DNA of 5,449 nt from NCBI GenBank assembly GCA_021741085.1, contig JAIOYM010000072.1, positions 1 to 5,449 on the forward strand, read 5' to 3'. Every line of letters starts with the position of its first letter. The first letter of the stretch is position 1. The stretch comes from Rickettsiaceae bacterium (GTDB lineage Bacteria > Pseudomonadota > Alphaproteobacteria > Rickettsiales > Rickettsiaceae). Shown here in pieces: positions 1 to 5,321 of this stretch. Position numbers and translations under genes: made by a program. A model generated the notes under the pieces. It saw only the letters and a program-made list of their open reading frames with translations. It did not search any database and was not told the DNA's origin.

Positions 1-2
1 TT

Positions 3-1403
3 TATCATGAGGAGGATAACAAGTTCAACAGTAGCGTAGGTAAAAGCTCTAGTAAAAAATTTATTTTTATTTCTTCTTCAGGAGCTAGCTGCAATGAATC
101 ATACTTCATAGACATGAACGATGATAATATGACTCTTAATTTAATCGCATCAAGACAAGAGGAAATATTTTACGATATCGATCATAATGACAAATATTTC
201 TATATTTCTATCAATGACGTTGGAGATAACTTTAGAATAGTTCGCACAAAAATTGAAACTCCAAAAAAAGAATATTGGGAAGAATATATAAAATTAGATC
301 CTGATAAATATCTAGAATCCTTTGATATTACAGCTAAATATTTAATACTAAATTACAAGCGCCTTGGTATAGTTACACCAGAAATTATAGAGTTAAAATC
401 TGGTGCAAGAAAAATCATGACTTTCAAAGACCCAGTTTATGAAGTTGGGGCATATAGTACAAATTTTGAGGAAAACGATATTCGCTTATCTTACAGCTCT
501 TTAGCTCAACCTAGTATAACTTATCAGTATGATTTTAATGATGAGTCTTTTAATATATTAAAAGAACAAGAAATACCTAGCGGTTTTGATAGCTCACATT
601 ATCAAGTCGAAAGACTCTGGGTGGATAACGAAAATGTCAAAGTACCAGTGACAATTTTATATAAAAAAGAGCTTTTTAAAAAAGATGGAACTAATCCTCT
701 ATATTTATATGGTTATGGTTCTTATGGTATAAGCATACCTGCTTCTTTTAGAACTAGTATTTTTTCTCTTGTAGATAAAGGATTTGTTTTTGCTATAGCC
801 CATATTAGAGGAGGAGAGGAGTTGGGTCACAGCTGGCACAAGGAAGCTAAATTTTTAAATAAAATGCGCACATTTAAAGATTTTATAGCCGCAAGTGAAA
901 GTTTAATAAAGCAAAAATATACCTCTAAAGGCAATATCGTTATTGCCGGTGGTAGTGCCGGAGGTATGTTAATAGGGGCCGTTATCAACGAAAAACCAGA
1001 TCTATATAAGGCTGCAATATTACACGTGCCATTTGTTGATGTGCTTAACACTATGTTAGATGAATCTTTACCCCTTACTCCTGGCGAATACAAGGAATGG
1101 GGTAATCCTAAAGACGAAGAATATTTTAAATATATGCTGCAATATTCACCTTATGAAAACATAAAAGCACAAAATTATCCTAATATTTTTGTAACTGCTG
1201 GACTATCTGACCCAAGAGTTGGATATTGGGAAGCAGCAAAATTTGTAGCCAAATTACAAGAAGTTAAAACCGATAGCAACATGTTAATGTTAAAAACTAA
1301 TATGGATTTTGGTCATTCTGGTGCTTCCGGTAGGTTCGACTATCTAAAAGAAATAGCTGAGGATTATGTATTTGTTTTAAAAAATTTTGCAATGCTAAAG
1401 TAA
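3..1403 (+). CDS. ptrB: Oligopeptidase B (S9A serine peptidase), 5' end outside window
   Basis: This is a cytoplasmic serine endopeptidase of the prolyl oligopeptidase family, which cuts short peptides after basic residues. The frame is open from the left edge (first whole codon at 3, reading YHEEDNKF), so the ATG at 114 is internal and not the start. 466 residues are visible, against about 686 in E. coli PtrB; the missing part is the N-terminal side of the beta-propeller. Counting from the codon at 3, the propeller runs to about residue 215. The alpha/beta-hydrolase domain follows, with YGYGSYG (236-242), HIRGG (267-271), GGSAGG with nucleophile Ser318 (codon 954-956), Asp403 (1209-1211) in GLSDPRV and His438 (1314-1316) in FGHSG. 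Ser-to-Asp and Ser-to-His spacings (85 and 120) equal those I recall for E. coli (532, 617, 652). The catalytic domain looks intact. Some acidic residues that bind basic side chains in E. coli are replaced (see findings). The identification is firm; the state of the 5' part is unknown. Confidence 0.95.
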   Translation, partial: YHEEDNKFNSSVGKSSSKKFIFISSSGASCNESYFIDMNDDNMTLNLIASRQEEIFYDIDHNDKYFYISINDVGDNFRIVRTKIETPKKEYWEEYIKLDPDKYLESFDITAKYLILNYKRLGIVTPEIIELKSGARKIMTFKDPVYEVGAYSTNFEENDIRLSYSSLAQPSITYQYDFNDESFNILKEQEIPSGFDSSHYQVERLWVDNENVKVPVTILYKKELFKKDGTNPLYLYGYGSYGISIPASFRTSIFSLVDKGFVFAIAHIRGGEELGHSWHKEAKFLNKMRTFKDFIAASESLIKQKYTSKGNIVIAGGSAGGMLIGAVINEKPDLYKAAILHVPFVDVLNTMLDESLPLTPGEYKEWGNPKDEEYFKYMLQYSPYENIKAQNYPNIFVTAGLSDPRVGYWEAAKFVAKLQEVKTDSNMLMLKTNMDFGHSGASGRFDYLKEIAEDYVFVLKNFAMLK

Positions 1404-1449
1404 ATCTTAAATTGGCATAACAGTTTAAGTATTGTTATAGCTATAATTA

Positions 1450-1478
1450 TTGACTTTTGTGGTGCAAACTAATATTCT
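1450..1478 (+). promoter_or_regulatory. Sigma70-type promoter candidate for trcR
   Basis: The -35 box TTGACT (1450-1455, 5 of 6 matches to TTGACA) is followed by a 17-base spacer and the -10 box TATTCT (1473-1478, 4 of 6). The expected transcription start is near 1485, giving a leader of about 48 bases before the trcR ATG. A separate TATAAT at 1442-1447 has no matching -35 at the right distance. The 129-base gap after ptrB also holds a weak 6-bp stem (ATAACA 1417-1422, TGTTAT 1433-1438), too short to call a terminator. The promoter suggests that trcR can be transcribed independently of ptrB. Confidence 0.6.
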
Positions 1479-1532
1479 TAGCAACAAAGCGAATAAAAAA
1501 TATAACGCAAAAATAACACAAAAATTTTATAT

Positions 1533-2114
1533 ATGACTTCATCGGAGCGAAAAATACCATTAATGCCGAAAGCTACTGCTATGTGGCTTGTTGACAATAC
1601 TAGTTTAACTTTTAGACAAATAGCAACATTTTGTGGACTTCACGAATTGGAGATAAAAGCAATGGCTGACGGTGACGCGATGTATAATATTTCTCCATTA
1701 AATCCTATAAGCAATAGGCAGCTTACAAAGGAAGAAATAGAAAGATGTCAGAAAGATTCTACAGCCGAAATTAAGTTGTTGCACATTTTTGCTGATGATG
1801 TTCTATCGTCCAATAACACAAAAACTAAATATGTGCCTAAAGCTTTAAGACGCAACAAATTAGATGCTATTTTATGGTTTAATACAAACTATCCCCAAAT
1901 TCCTGACAATAAGATAGCAAAACTACTTGGTACAACAAAAAACACCATACAGGCTATTAAGGAAAAAACGCATAGCAATTTTGAGAACCTGCGCGCACGA
2001 GACCCTGTGATATTAGGCTTGTGCACACAAGCTGAGTTAAATCATTTACTTGCCGATATTGACATTCTTAACTTTGAAGCACCTACATCAGAGAAAGAAG
2101 ATAAGACAGAATAA
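1533..2114 (+). CDS. trcR: Cell cycle transcriptional regulator TrcR (DUF1013 family)
   Basis: This is a DUF1013-family protein. The family is conserved in Alphaproteobacteria; its Caulobacter member TrcR is named as a cell-cycle transcription regulator. The 193 residues fit the usual length of about 200. The N-terminal signature PLMPKATAMWLVDNTSLTF (9-27) matches the family closely. Two helix-turn-helix-like stretches are visible: residues 25-48 (LTFRQIATFCGLHELEIKA) and 125-147 (DNKIAKLLGTTKNTIQAI). Between them lie the family's QLTKEEI block (63-69), the basic YVPKALRRNKLDAILWF segment (100-116) and a variable linker. The DPVILGLCTQAEL block (157-169) closes the conserved core and the last 20 residues are acidic and variable. 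The ATG at 1533 is the first usual start after an in-frame stop at 1503-1505. No Shine-Dalgarno motif precedes it, so the start rests on the family alignment. The direct target genes in this organism are unknown. Confidence 0.93.
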   Translation: MTSSERKIPLMPKATAMWLVDNTSLTFRQIATFCGLHELEIKAMADGDAMYNISPLNPISNRQLTKEEIERCQKDSTAEIKLLHIFADDVLSSNNTKTKYVPKALRRNKLDAILWFNTNYPQIPDNKIAKLLGTTKNTIQAIKEKTHSNFENLRARDPVILGLCTQAELNHLLADIDILNFEAPTSEKEDKTE

Positions 2115-2179
2115 GCTTCAGATTAAAAATAGCTGCAATGGATAATTAGTATGAGTGTAAATGGATTTGGAGATTTATA

Positions 2180-2206
2180 GTAGAGGGATGAAATAGATCC
2201 CTCTAC
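2180..2206. terminator. Hairpin between convergent genes, candidate bidirectional terminator
   Basis: GTAGAGGGAT (2180-2189) and ATCCCTCTAC (2197-2206) form a perfect 10-bp stem around the 7-base loop GAAATAG. It lies 65 bases after the trcR stop and 36 bases beyond the stop of the convergent minus-strand gene, where a shared terminator is expected. Neither strand has a strong T tract directly after the stem, so intrinsic termination is plausible but not textbook. It could instead act as an mRNA 3'-end stabiliser. Confidence 0.6.
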
Positions 2207-2242
2207 AAGAAAAATTGGTGTAATAAACAGGTAGTTTTATAA

Positions 2243-3082
2243 TTATGCTGCAGCTGCCGCCTCTGGCGCTTCACATCCTAATGCAGATATATCTGATAAG
2301 GTGTTTTCATCAGAATCGTAGTCATATTTAAATGCTACAAACTCTCCTTTAAGCTTAGGCTGAAGGTCGTTCTCACGAAACATTGGAATATTTTTAAAAT
2401 TTATTAGATCCAAAAGATCTGAATTTGAAGTTTCTACAACTTCCGATGAGTTGTTAGTATGATTTGTACTTATATACTCTGTCGTAGACCATTTAAAGCT
2501 ATGCTTTAATGATTCCGATAAAGAAATTAAATTAGTATTGTTTTTAATAAAATCTGTGAGAGTTTTAGGGGAATTAAATGGGCCTGAGTTTTGGGATGTG
2601 TAGCTCATATTAAATTGCACATCTAAATCATCACCTGCTTCAATAACAAGTTCGTCTGATAAACCCAAAGCTTTATTTTGTGTACGTGTTACTGTTTGCA
2701 CGTCTTTATCGAAAGCATTAAAATTACATACAAAATTTATATTGCTAGTTGTATTTGTTCTAAAACCCCCTATAGAGCAGGCTTTGTTTTGAAACTCAGT
2801 AGAGTTATCTGTTAGCGTATAATCAAAATACCCATCTAAAGTTCTTTCTTTAGTGACAAAATTTTCAGACAAAGATGCTGTTATAGAGTGAGTGGTGATT
2901 TTTGTTCCGTTTGTTAGCACTACTTTAGTATTAACATATGCTGCTTCAGTTGGGTTTAGTGTACCATCATTTTTTTGATGTAACATAGAGACTGTTGCTG
3001 TAATGTTTAGTGCGCTATTTTCAAATTGAGCTTTCGCTAACTCTAATTTTTTATTAACTGCATCTTTTGGATTATAAGCCAT
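2243..3082 (-). CDS. Hypothetical Ser/Thr/Asn-rich protein
   Basis: I do not recognise this 279-residue protein. It starts with a charged, probably helical segment (MAYNPKDAVNKKLELAKAQF). From about residue 25 to 215 it turns into alternating polar/hydrophobic sequence very rich in Thr, Ser and Asn, which suggests beta strands. No signal peptide or membrane segment is visible. Cysteines are few: one in KACSIGG and one in FVCNFN mid-protein, and one near the end in LGCEAPE. The C-terminus is acidic (YDYDSDENTLSD) and then ends in a run of five alanines. The start is well supported: AAGG lies 8 bases upstream of the ATG, and a promoter lies about 100 bases upstream. Codon use is AT-rich like trcR, so recent transfer is not evident. 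The composition fits a secreted or surface-exposed beta-rich protein or a lineage-restricted effector, but that is a guess. Its ends are clear enough to call it a real gene. Confidence 0.78.
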   Translation of the reverse strand: MAYNPKDAVNKKLELAKAQFENSALNITATVSMLHQKNDGTLNPTEAAYVNTKVVLTNGTKITTHSITASLSENFVTKERTLDGYFDYTLTDNSTEFQNKACSIGGFRTNTTSNINFVCNFNAFDKDVQTVTRTQNKALGLSDELVIEAGDDLDVQFNMSYTSQNSGPFNSPKTLTDFIKNNTNLISLSESLKHSFKWSTTEYISTNHTNNSSEVVETSNSDLLDLINFKNIPMFRENDLQPKLKGEFVAFKYDYDSDENTLSDISALGCEAPEAAAAA

Positions 3083-3090
3083 AAATATTA

Positions 3091-3095
3091 CCTTT
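3091..3095 (-). promoter_or_regulatory. Ribosome binding site of the 279-residue hypothetical protein
   Basis: Read on the minus strand this is AAAGG, with 8 bases (TAATATTT) between GG and the ATG at 3082. It is the only clear Shine-Dalgarno sequence ahead of a complete gene in the window, and it fixes the start at 3082. Confidence 0.6.
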
Positions 3096-3189
3096 TTAAA
3101 ATTATAATTTATTTACTTGTAGAAAACAGTTAAAGTAAGTTTAGACTTAGAGTTTAAATGGTAATTAAGAATATTTAACCAATAATGTT

Positions 3190-3218
3190 ATTATACTATA
3201 TTAATTGTATAAAAACAA
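3190..3218 (-). promoter_or_regulatory. Sigma70-type promoter candidate for the 279-residue hypothetical protein
   Basis: On the minus strand TTGTTT (3213-3218) is followed by a 17-base spacer and a perfect -10 box TATAAT (3190-3195). Transcription would start near 3183, giving a leader of about 100 bases. The -35 is weak outside its TTG, but spacing and -10 are ideal. It implies that the gene is not simply read through from the ankyrin gene upstream. Confidence 0.55.
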
Positions 3219-3451
3219 CTAAAAAGTGACGTTAGAGTTAAAAAAGTTAAGCCCTATAGAGGTAATTTGAAAGTCCTAGTATTAGCTCTTTACCTAGAGC
3301 AAAGATTAGATTTTGGGAAAATAATGTTTTACCCTAAAGCCATAGCCACAACAATAGAATACTAAACAAGCCTGAAGAGTTAGAGCCTGAACAATCCACG
3401 ACAGATAACTCTTCAACATATCTATATGATTAGCAAACTTTAAGAATCTTA
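3219..3451. other. Intergenic stretch between ankyrin gene and hypothetical gene
   Basis: With the leader and promoter at 3083-3218 this makes a 369-base gap without a convincing gene. It holds the 10-bp inverted repeat at 3373-3415 and a small imperfect hairpin at about 3315-3334 (GGGAAAA paired with TTTTACCC, one bulged base). There is also a 5-bp stem near 3283-3298 (GCTCT/AGAGC). A short reading frame crosses it on the minus strand but overlaps the ankyrin gene out of frame and has no family resemblance. I see no tRNA or known RNA in it. Confidence 0.5.
3373..3415 (-). terminator. Inverted repeat after ankyrin gene, possible terminator
   Basis: TGAAGAGTTA (3373-3382) and TAACTCTTCA (3406-3415) are perfect 10-base inverted repeats separated by 23 bases. 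They start 36 bases after the ankyrin gene's stop, in the direction of its transcription. The loop is long and the tract that follows on the minus strand (GGCTTGTTTAG) is only mildly T-rich, so this is a weak terminator candidate. A binding site for a dimeric protein is an alternative. Confidence 0.35.
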
Positions 3452-4765
3452 TTACAACATCGATCCGCCACATGATGAAGAAACACCAAGTATACAACTA
3501 ACACCAGCGGCAGCTTCAGCTAGATCTCCAACAACATCTTCAAATACATTGAAAATATTGTCAGCTATAGTCACAATAGTATCGGTATCTGCTGTCGCGA
3601 TAGCAACAGCTACTACAGGAACAGCTACTACAGTAGCCACCATTGCAGCAGTACCAAAAGAAAAGCCAGAGCCTTGACTTTCACCAGAACTACCCCCCAT
3701 ATCAGCAACAACCATAGGAGCTGCTGGGGTTAAAGGTGCAAAATTTACTACAACCCAATCGCCATCATCACGATCTACAATAACCTGTCTATCTATCATA
3801 GCACGCCCCTCAACAAAAGCCACAGGAACTCCATCCTCAAATGTATCCAAAGCAGCATCATTCGCAGCAGAAGCTACTGGCGCCTCTACCATAACCCAAC
3901 CACCATCAACAACAGCTGCAGGAGTCGCAGGAGCTACTGGCGCTTCTACCATAACCCAACCATCATCAAGAACAGCTGCAGGAGCAGAAGGCGCAAAATT
4001 TACTACATTACCGGAAGCCAACTTAAAAGTATAACTTTGTCCATTATTATCAACAGACATGCCAACTGAACCCCCTACTACTTCTGTAACTATAGCTGCA
4101 CCTCCTCCTTCTTGATCTCTACATTGTTTATCAATTGCGCCAGAGAGCATGGACCAGCCCATTTCATCCGCCTCTAAAAACACACTCTGCCAATCCTCAC
4201 CAACTAAAGGAGCAGAAGGTGCTGACGGGGCAACAACAGCTGCAGGAGTCGCAGGAGCTACTGGCGCTTCCACCATAACCCAACCATCATCAACAGCTAT
4301 GGGAGTAGAAGGCGCTACTGGCGCTTCCACCATAACCCAACCATCATCAACAACATTTAGTGCGGCCCAATCTCTAGCATCAAAATTGGCCACAGTCCAA
4401 TCCCTAGCAACAACAGCTACAGGAGCAGAAGGTGCTACTGGCGCTTCTACCATAACCCAACCATCATCAACAACAGCTGCAGGAGCAGAAGGCTCAACAT
4501 CTACTCTAGCGACACCCCCACCTACCCCTAAAGCAGCACCATGGTCTAACAACAACTGAGCAGCACCATGGTCTAACAACAACTGAGCAATCTCTTCATA
4601 CCCTCTTTCTAAAGCTACCCCTAAAGCTGTATGACCCATATTATTTGTAGCATTTATATTAACTCCCGGTTTTGACAAAAAACCTCTTAATGCACTTAAA
4701 TTTCCATCTTCAACTAAAGTAAGTAATATTGTATCTAAATCTAATAATTTTTGTTTCTCTTTCAT
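3452..4765 (-). CDS. Ankyrin-capped tandem-repeat protein with C-terminal membrane segment, putative effector
   Basis: The protein has 437 residues. Residues 12-77 carry ankyrin sequence: a capping unit (LVEDGNLSALRGFL), then NINATNNMGHTALGVALERGYEEIAQLLLDHGA, with AQLLLDHGA exactly duplicated (60-68, 69-77). Residues 90-350 are Ala/Pro/Val-rich and probably disordered. They contain five near-identical (D/G)GWVMVEAPVA units with Trp at 103, 143, 162, 270 and 290, and a diverged unit at 337 (DGDWVVVNFAP). A Gly-rich non-repeat island lies at 205-255. Residues 371-391 (GTAAMVATVVAVPVVAVAIAT) could span a membrane; a second, amphipathic stretch follows (396-422) and cysteines lie at 424 and 432. 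No N-terminal signal peptide is visible. Ankyrin repeats usually bind proteins, and many Rickettsiales ankyrin proteins are secreted to the host. The exact role is unknown. The ATG lacks a clear Shine-Dalgarno, but a good promoter precedes it. GC content is visibly higher than in neighbouring genes, mostly through the GCN-rich repeats. Confidence 0.85.
   Translation of the reverse strand: MKEKQKLLDLDTILLTLVEDGNLSALRGFLSKPGVNINATNNMGHTALGVALERGYEEIAQLLLDHGAAQLLLDHGAALGVGGGVARVDVEPSAPAAVVDDGWVMVEAPVAPSAPVAVVARDWTVANFDARDWAALNVVDDGWVMVEAPVAPSTPIAVDDGWVMVEAPVAPATPAAVVAPSAPSAPLVGEDWQSVFLEADEMGWSMLSGAIDKQCRDQEGGGAAIVTEVVGGSVGMSVDNNGQSYTFKLASGNVVNFAPSAPAAVLDDGWVMVEAPVAPATPAAVVDGGWVMVEAPVASAANDAALDTFEDGVPVAFVEGRAMIDRQVIVDRDDGDWVVVNFAPLTPAAPMVVADMGGSSGESQGSGFSFGTAAMVATVVAVPVVAVAIATADTDTIVTIADNIFNVFEDVVGDLAEAAAGVSCILGVSSSCGGSML
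3873..3992 (-). repeat. Two adjacent 60-bp coding repeats (W290 and W270 units)
   Basis: Units 3873-3932 and 3933-3992 follow each other head to tail with an exact 60-base period, so the reading frame is kept (20 codons). Each encodes DGWVMVEAPVA plus an Ala/Val/Pro linker (DGG in the W290 copy). Differences between the copies are scattered single bases, mostly in the linker part. Confidence 0.85.
4257..4355 (-). repeat. Two adjacent coding repeats (W162 and W143 units), 57-base period
   Basis: The unit at 4257-4313 is three bases shorter than the 60-base form, through loss of one linker codon (AVDDGW against AVVDDGW). The next unit begins at 4314 and keeps the identical core to about 4355 before diverging into the VVNLAAW segment. 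Both copies share the synonymous base variant GGCGCTTCCACC, so this pair probably arose by its own duplication. Confidence 0.8.
4434..4493 (-). repeat. Single coding repeat (W103 unit)
   Basis: This is the copy nearest the N-terminus, encoding the stretch around APAAVVDDGWVMVEAPVA. Over the 60 bases it is close to the unit at 3933-3992. It is separated from the next copies by a non-canonical spacer encoding the RDWTVANF and RDWAALNV segments, which look like diverged forms of the same Trp motif. Confidence 0.75.
4532..4585 (-). repeat. Perfect 27-bp tandem duplication inside ankyrin helix
   Basis: Positions 4532-4558 and 4559-4585 are identical over all 27 bases, and the next four bases also follow the period. 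They encode AQLLLDHGA twice (residues 60-77). The lack of any difference, even synonymous, points to a recent slippage event. It adds nine residues, which does not match the 33-residue ankyrin period. Confidence 0.9.
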
Positions 4766-4840
4766 ATATTTGTTTTTTTTAATTTTATATTGATTTGTAG
4801 TAATTTTTTAATCTAACTTTTTATTATTTTAGCTTAATTT

Positions 4841-4869
4841 AATGTAATATAATTTTAGATATTTGTCAA
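4841..4869 (-). promoter_or_regulatory. Sigma70-type promoter candidate for the ankyrin/repeat gene
   Basis: On the minus strand a perfect -35 box TTGACA (4864-4869) is followed by a 17-base spacer and a -10 box TACATT (4841-4846, 4 of 6). Transcription would begin near 4834, with an AT-rich leader of about 69 bases to the ATG. The consensus -35 makes this the strongest -35 among the promoter candidates in the window. Confidence 0.6.
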
Positions 4870-4881
4870 TAGAAATATCTA
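4856..4881. promoter_or_regulatory. Inverted repeat over the -35 box, candidate operator
   Basis: TAGATATTT (4856-4864) and AAATATCTA (4873-4881) are perfect 9-base inverted repeats around an 8-base spacer, with the -35 box of the ankyrin gene between and overlapping the left arm. A further same-strand TTTAGATAT (4884-4892) repeats the left half (4854-4862) exactly 30 bases away, about three helical turns. This geometry suits a dimeric regulator. AT-rich background raises the chance of coincidence, and no regulator is identified. Confidence 0.4.
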
Positions 4882-4983
4882 ACTTTAGATATATAAATTT
4901 CATACTAGTTGTTTATAAAATTATTGAAGGTAATTAATATAGTTGGAGTAATGCAGATATTATGAATTACAGCCAAGTCATAA

Positions 4984-5010
4984 GCAATCCAAGAAAAACA
5001 ACTCTTCTAC
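4984..5010. repeat. Possible third fragment of the dispersed repeat (right end)
   Basis: GCAATCCAAGAAAAACAACTC and the bases after it resemble the right flank of the hairpin copy (5210-5236, GCAATCCAGGATAAATGACTC). They share GCAATCCA, ACTC and TTCTA, with one single-base gap. The similarity is partial and could include chance in AT-rich sequence. Confidence 0.35.
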
Positions 5011-5150
5011 ATACATATTCAACTAAAGGTTGGGCGCGCAAGCGTGGGAAAGTTAGGTAGGGAGGTGGAATGTAGGGAGATAGAGGATAAATTTGTGGGG
5101 AGATAGGGGTTGAGTTTTTAAGGATGTTTTGGGATGAGGGGTCTGTTGAG

Positions 5151-5194
5151 AGTGTAGCAAAATCCTCTAGCGGTAATGTGATAGCGTCATTGCG
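5151..5194. repeat. Intergenic direct repeat, copy 1, joined to REP-like hairpin
   Basis: This 44-base copy matches 5248-5291 at 35 of 44 positions without gaps, sharing TAGCAA, ATCCTCTA, CGGTAA and GTCATTGCG. It runs into a hairpin: ATTGC (5189-5193) pairs with GCAAT (5210-5214), and GCTT (5196-5199) pairs with AAGC (5203-5206) around a GCA loop, with a small internal loop between. From memory, this CATTGCGAG...GGCAATCC pattern is a widespread dispersed repeat in Rickettsiaceae and related genomes. Confidence 0.65.
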
Positions 5195-5247
5195 AGCTTG
5201 CAAAGCGTGGCAATCCAGGATAAATGACTCCTTCTATACAAATACAA

Positions 5248-5291
5248 AGAGTAGCAACATCCTCTACCGGTAACGCTCAAGAGTCATTGCG
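5248..5291. repeat. Intergenic direct repeat, copy 2, with degenerate hairpin
   Basis: This is the second copy of the 44-base unit, 97 bases from the first and about 80% identical. Its hairpin has decayed: after ATTGCG only a 4-bp stem CTTT/AAAG around TCGT remains, and the GGCAATCC right arm is missing. It is probably an older or truncated copy of the same element. Confidence 0.6.
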
Positions 5292-5321
5292 CTTTTCGTA
5301 AAGTTTCATGGTACAAAGTTA

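Larger units (their letters stand above)
4882..5321. other. Gene-poor, repeat-rich intergenic region
   Basis: This stretch lies upstream of the ankyrin gene and downstream of the partial gene at the right edge. It holds an AT-rich segment (to about 5020), a G-rich segment on the plus strand (5029-5145), and two imperfect repeat copies with a hairpin (5151-5294). The one minus-strand frame here (4967-5203) needs a TTG start, runs through repeat DNA and is Pro/Leu low-complexity, so I do not call it a gene. Confidence 0.55.

Noticed and set aside
114..116. ATG at 114 as start of a short 429-residue peptidase
   Set aside because: The same frame is open to the left edge and its upstream residues (YHEEDNKF...KKFIFISSS) continue the oligopeptidase B propeller.
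827..1093. 88-codon minus-strand frame inside ptrB
   Set aside because: It lies wholly antisense to the conserved catalytic domain of oligopeptidase B.
3306..3497. 63-codon minus-strand frame after the ankyrin gene
   Set aside because: It needs a TTG start, overlaps the ankyrin gene's end out of frame, has no ribosome binding site and shows no family resemblance.
3873..4493. CRISPR-like array in the repeat region
   Set aside because: Units are 57-60 bases, in frame and protein-coding, with no unique spacers of constant length and no cas genes nearby.
4149..4559. 136-codon plus-strand frame antisense to the repeat gene
   Set aside because: It is Ala/Thr/Ser/Gly low-complexity sequence produced by reading the GCN-rich repeats backwards. 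The minus-strand frame has ankyrin sequence and a promoter.
4834..4846. CtrA-type site (TTAA-N7-TTAA) upstream of the ankyrin gene
   Set aside because: TTAA occurs twice (4834 and 4839) but not at the required 7-base spacing; AT richness explains it.
5046..5100. Canonical G-quadruplex
   Set aside because: Gaps between runs of three G are 11 to 19 bases, beyond usual loop lengths.
4967..5203. 78-codon minus-strand frame upstream of the ankyrin gene
   Set aside because: It uses a TTG start, is Pro/Leu low-complexity and runs through the dispersed repeat and G-rich DNA. It is kept only as part of the repeat region.
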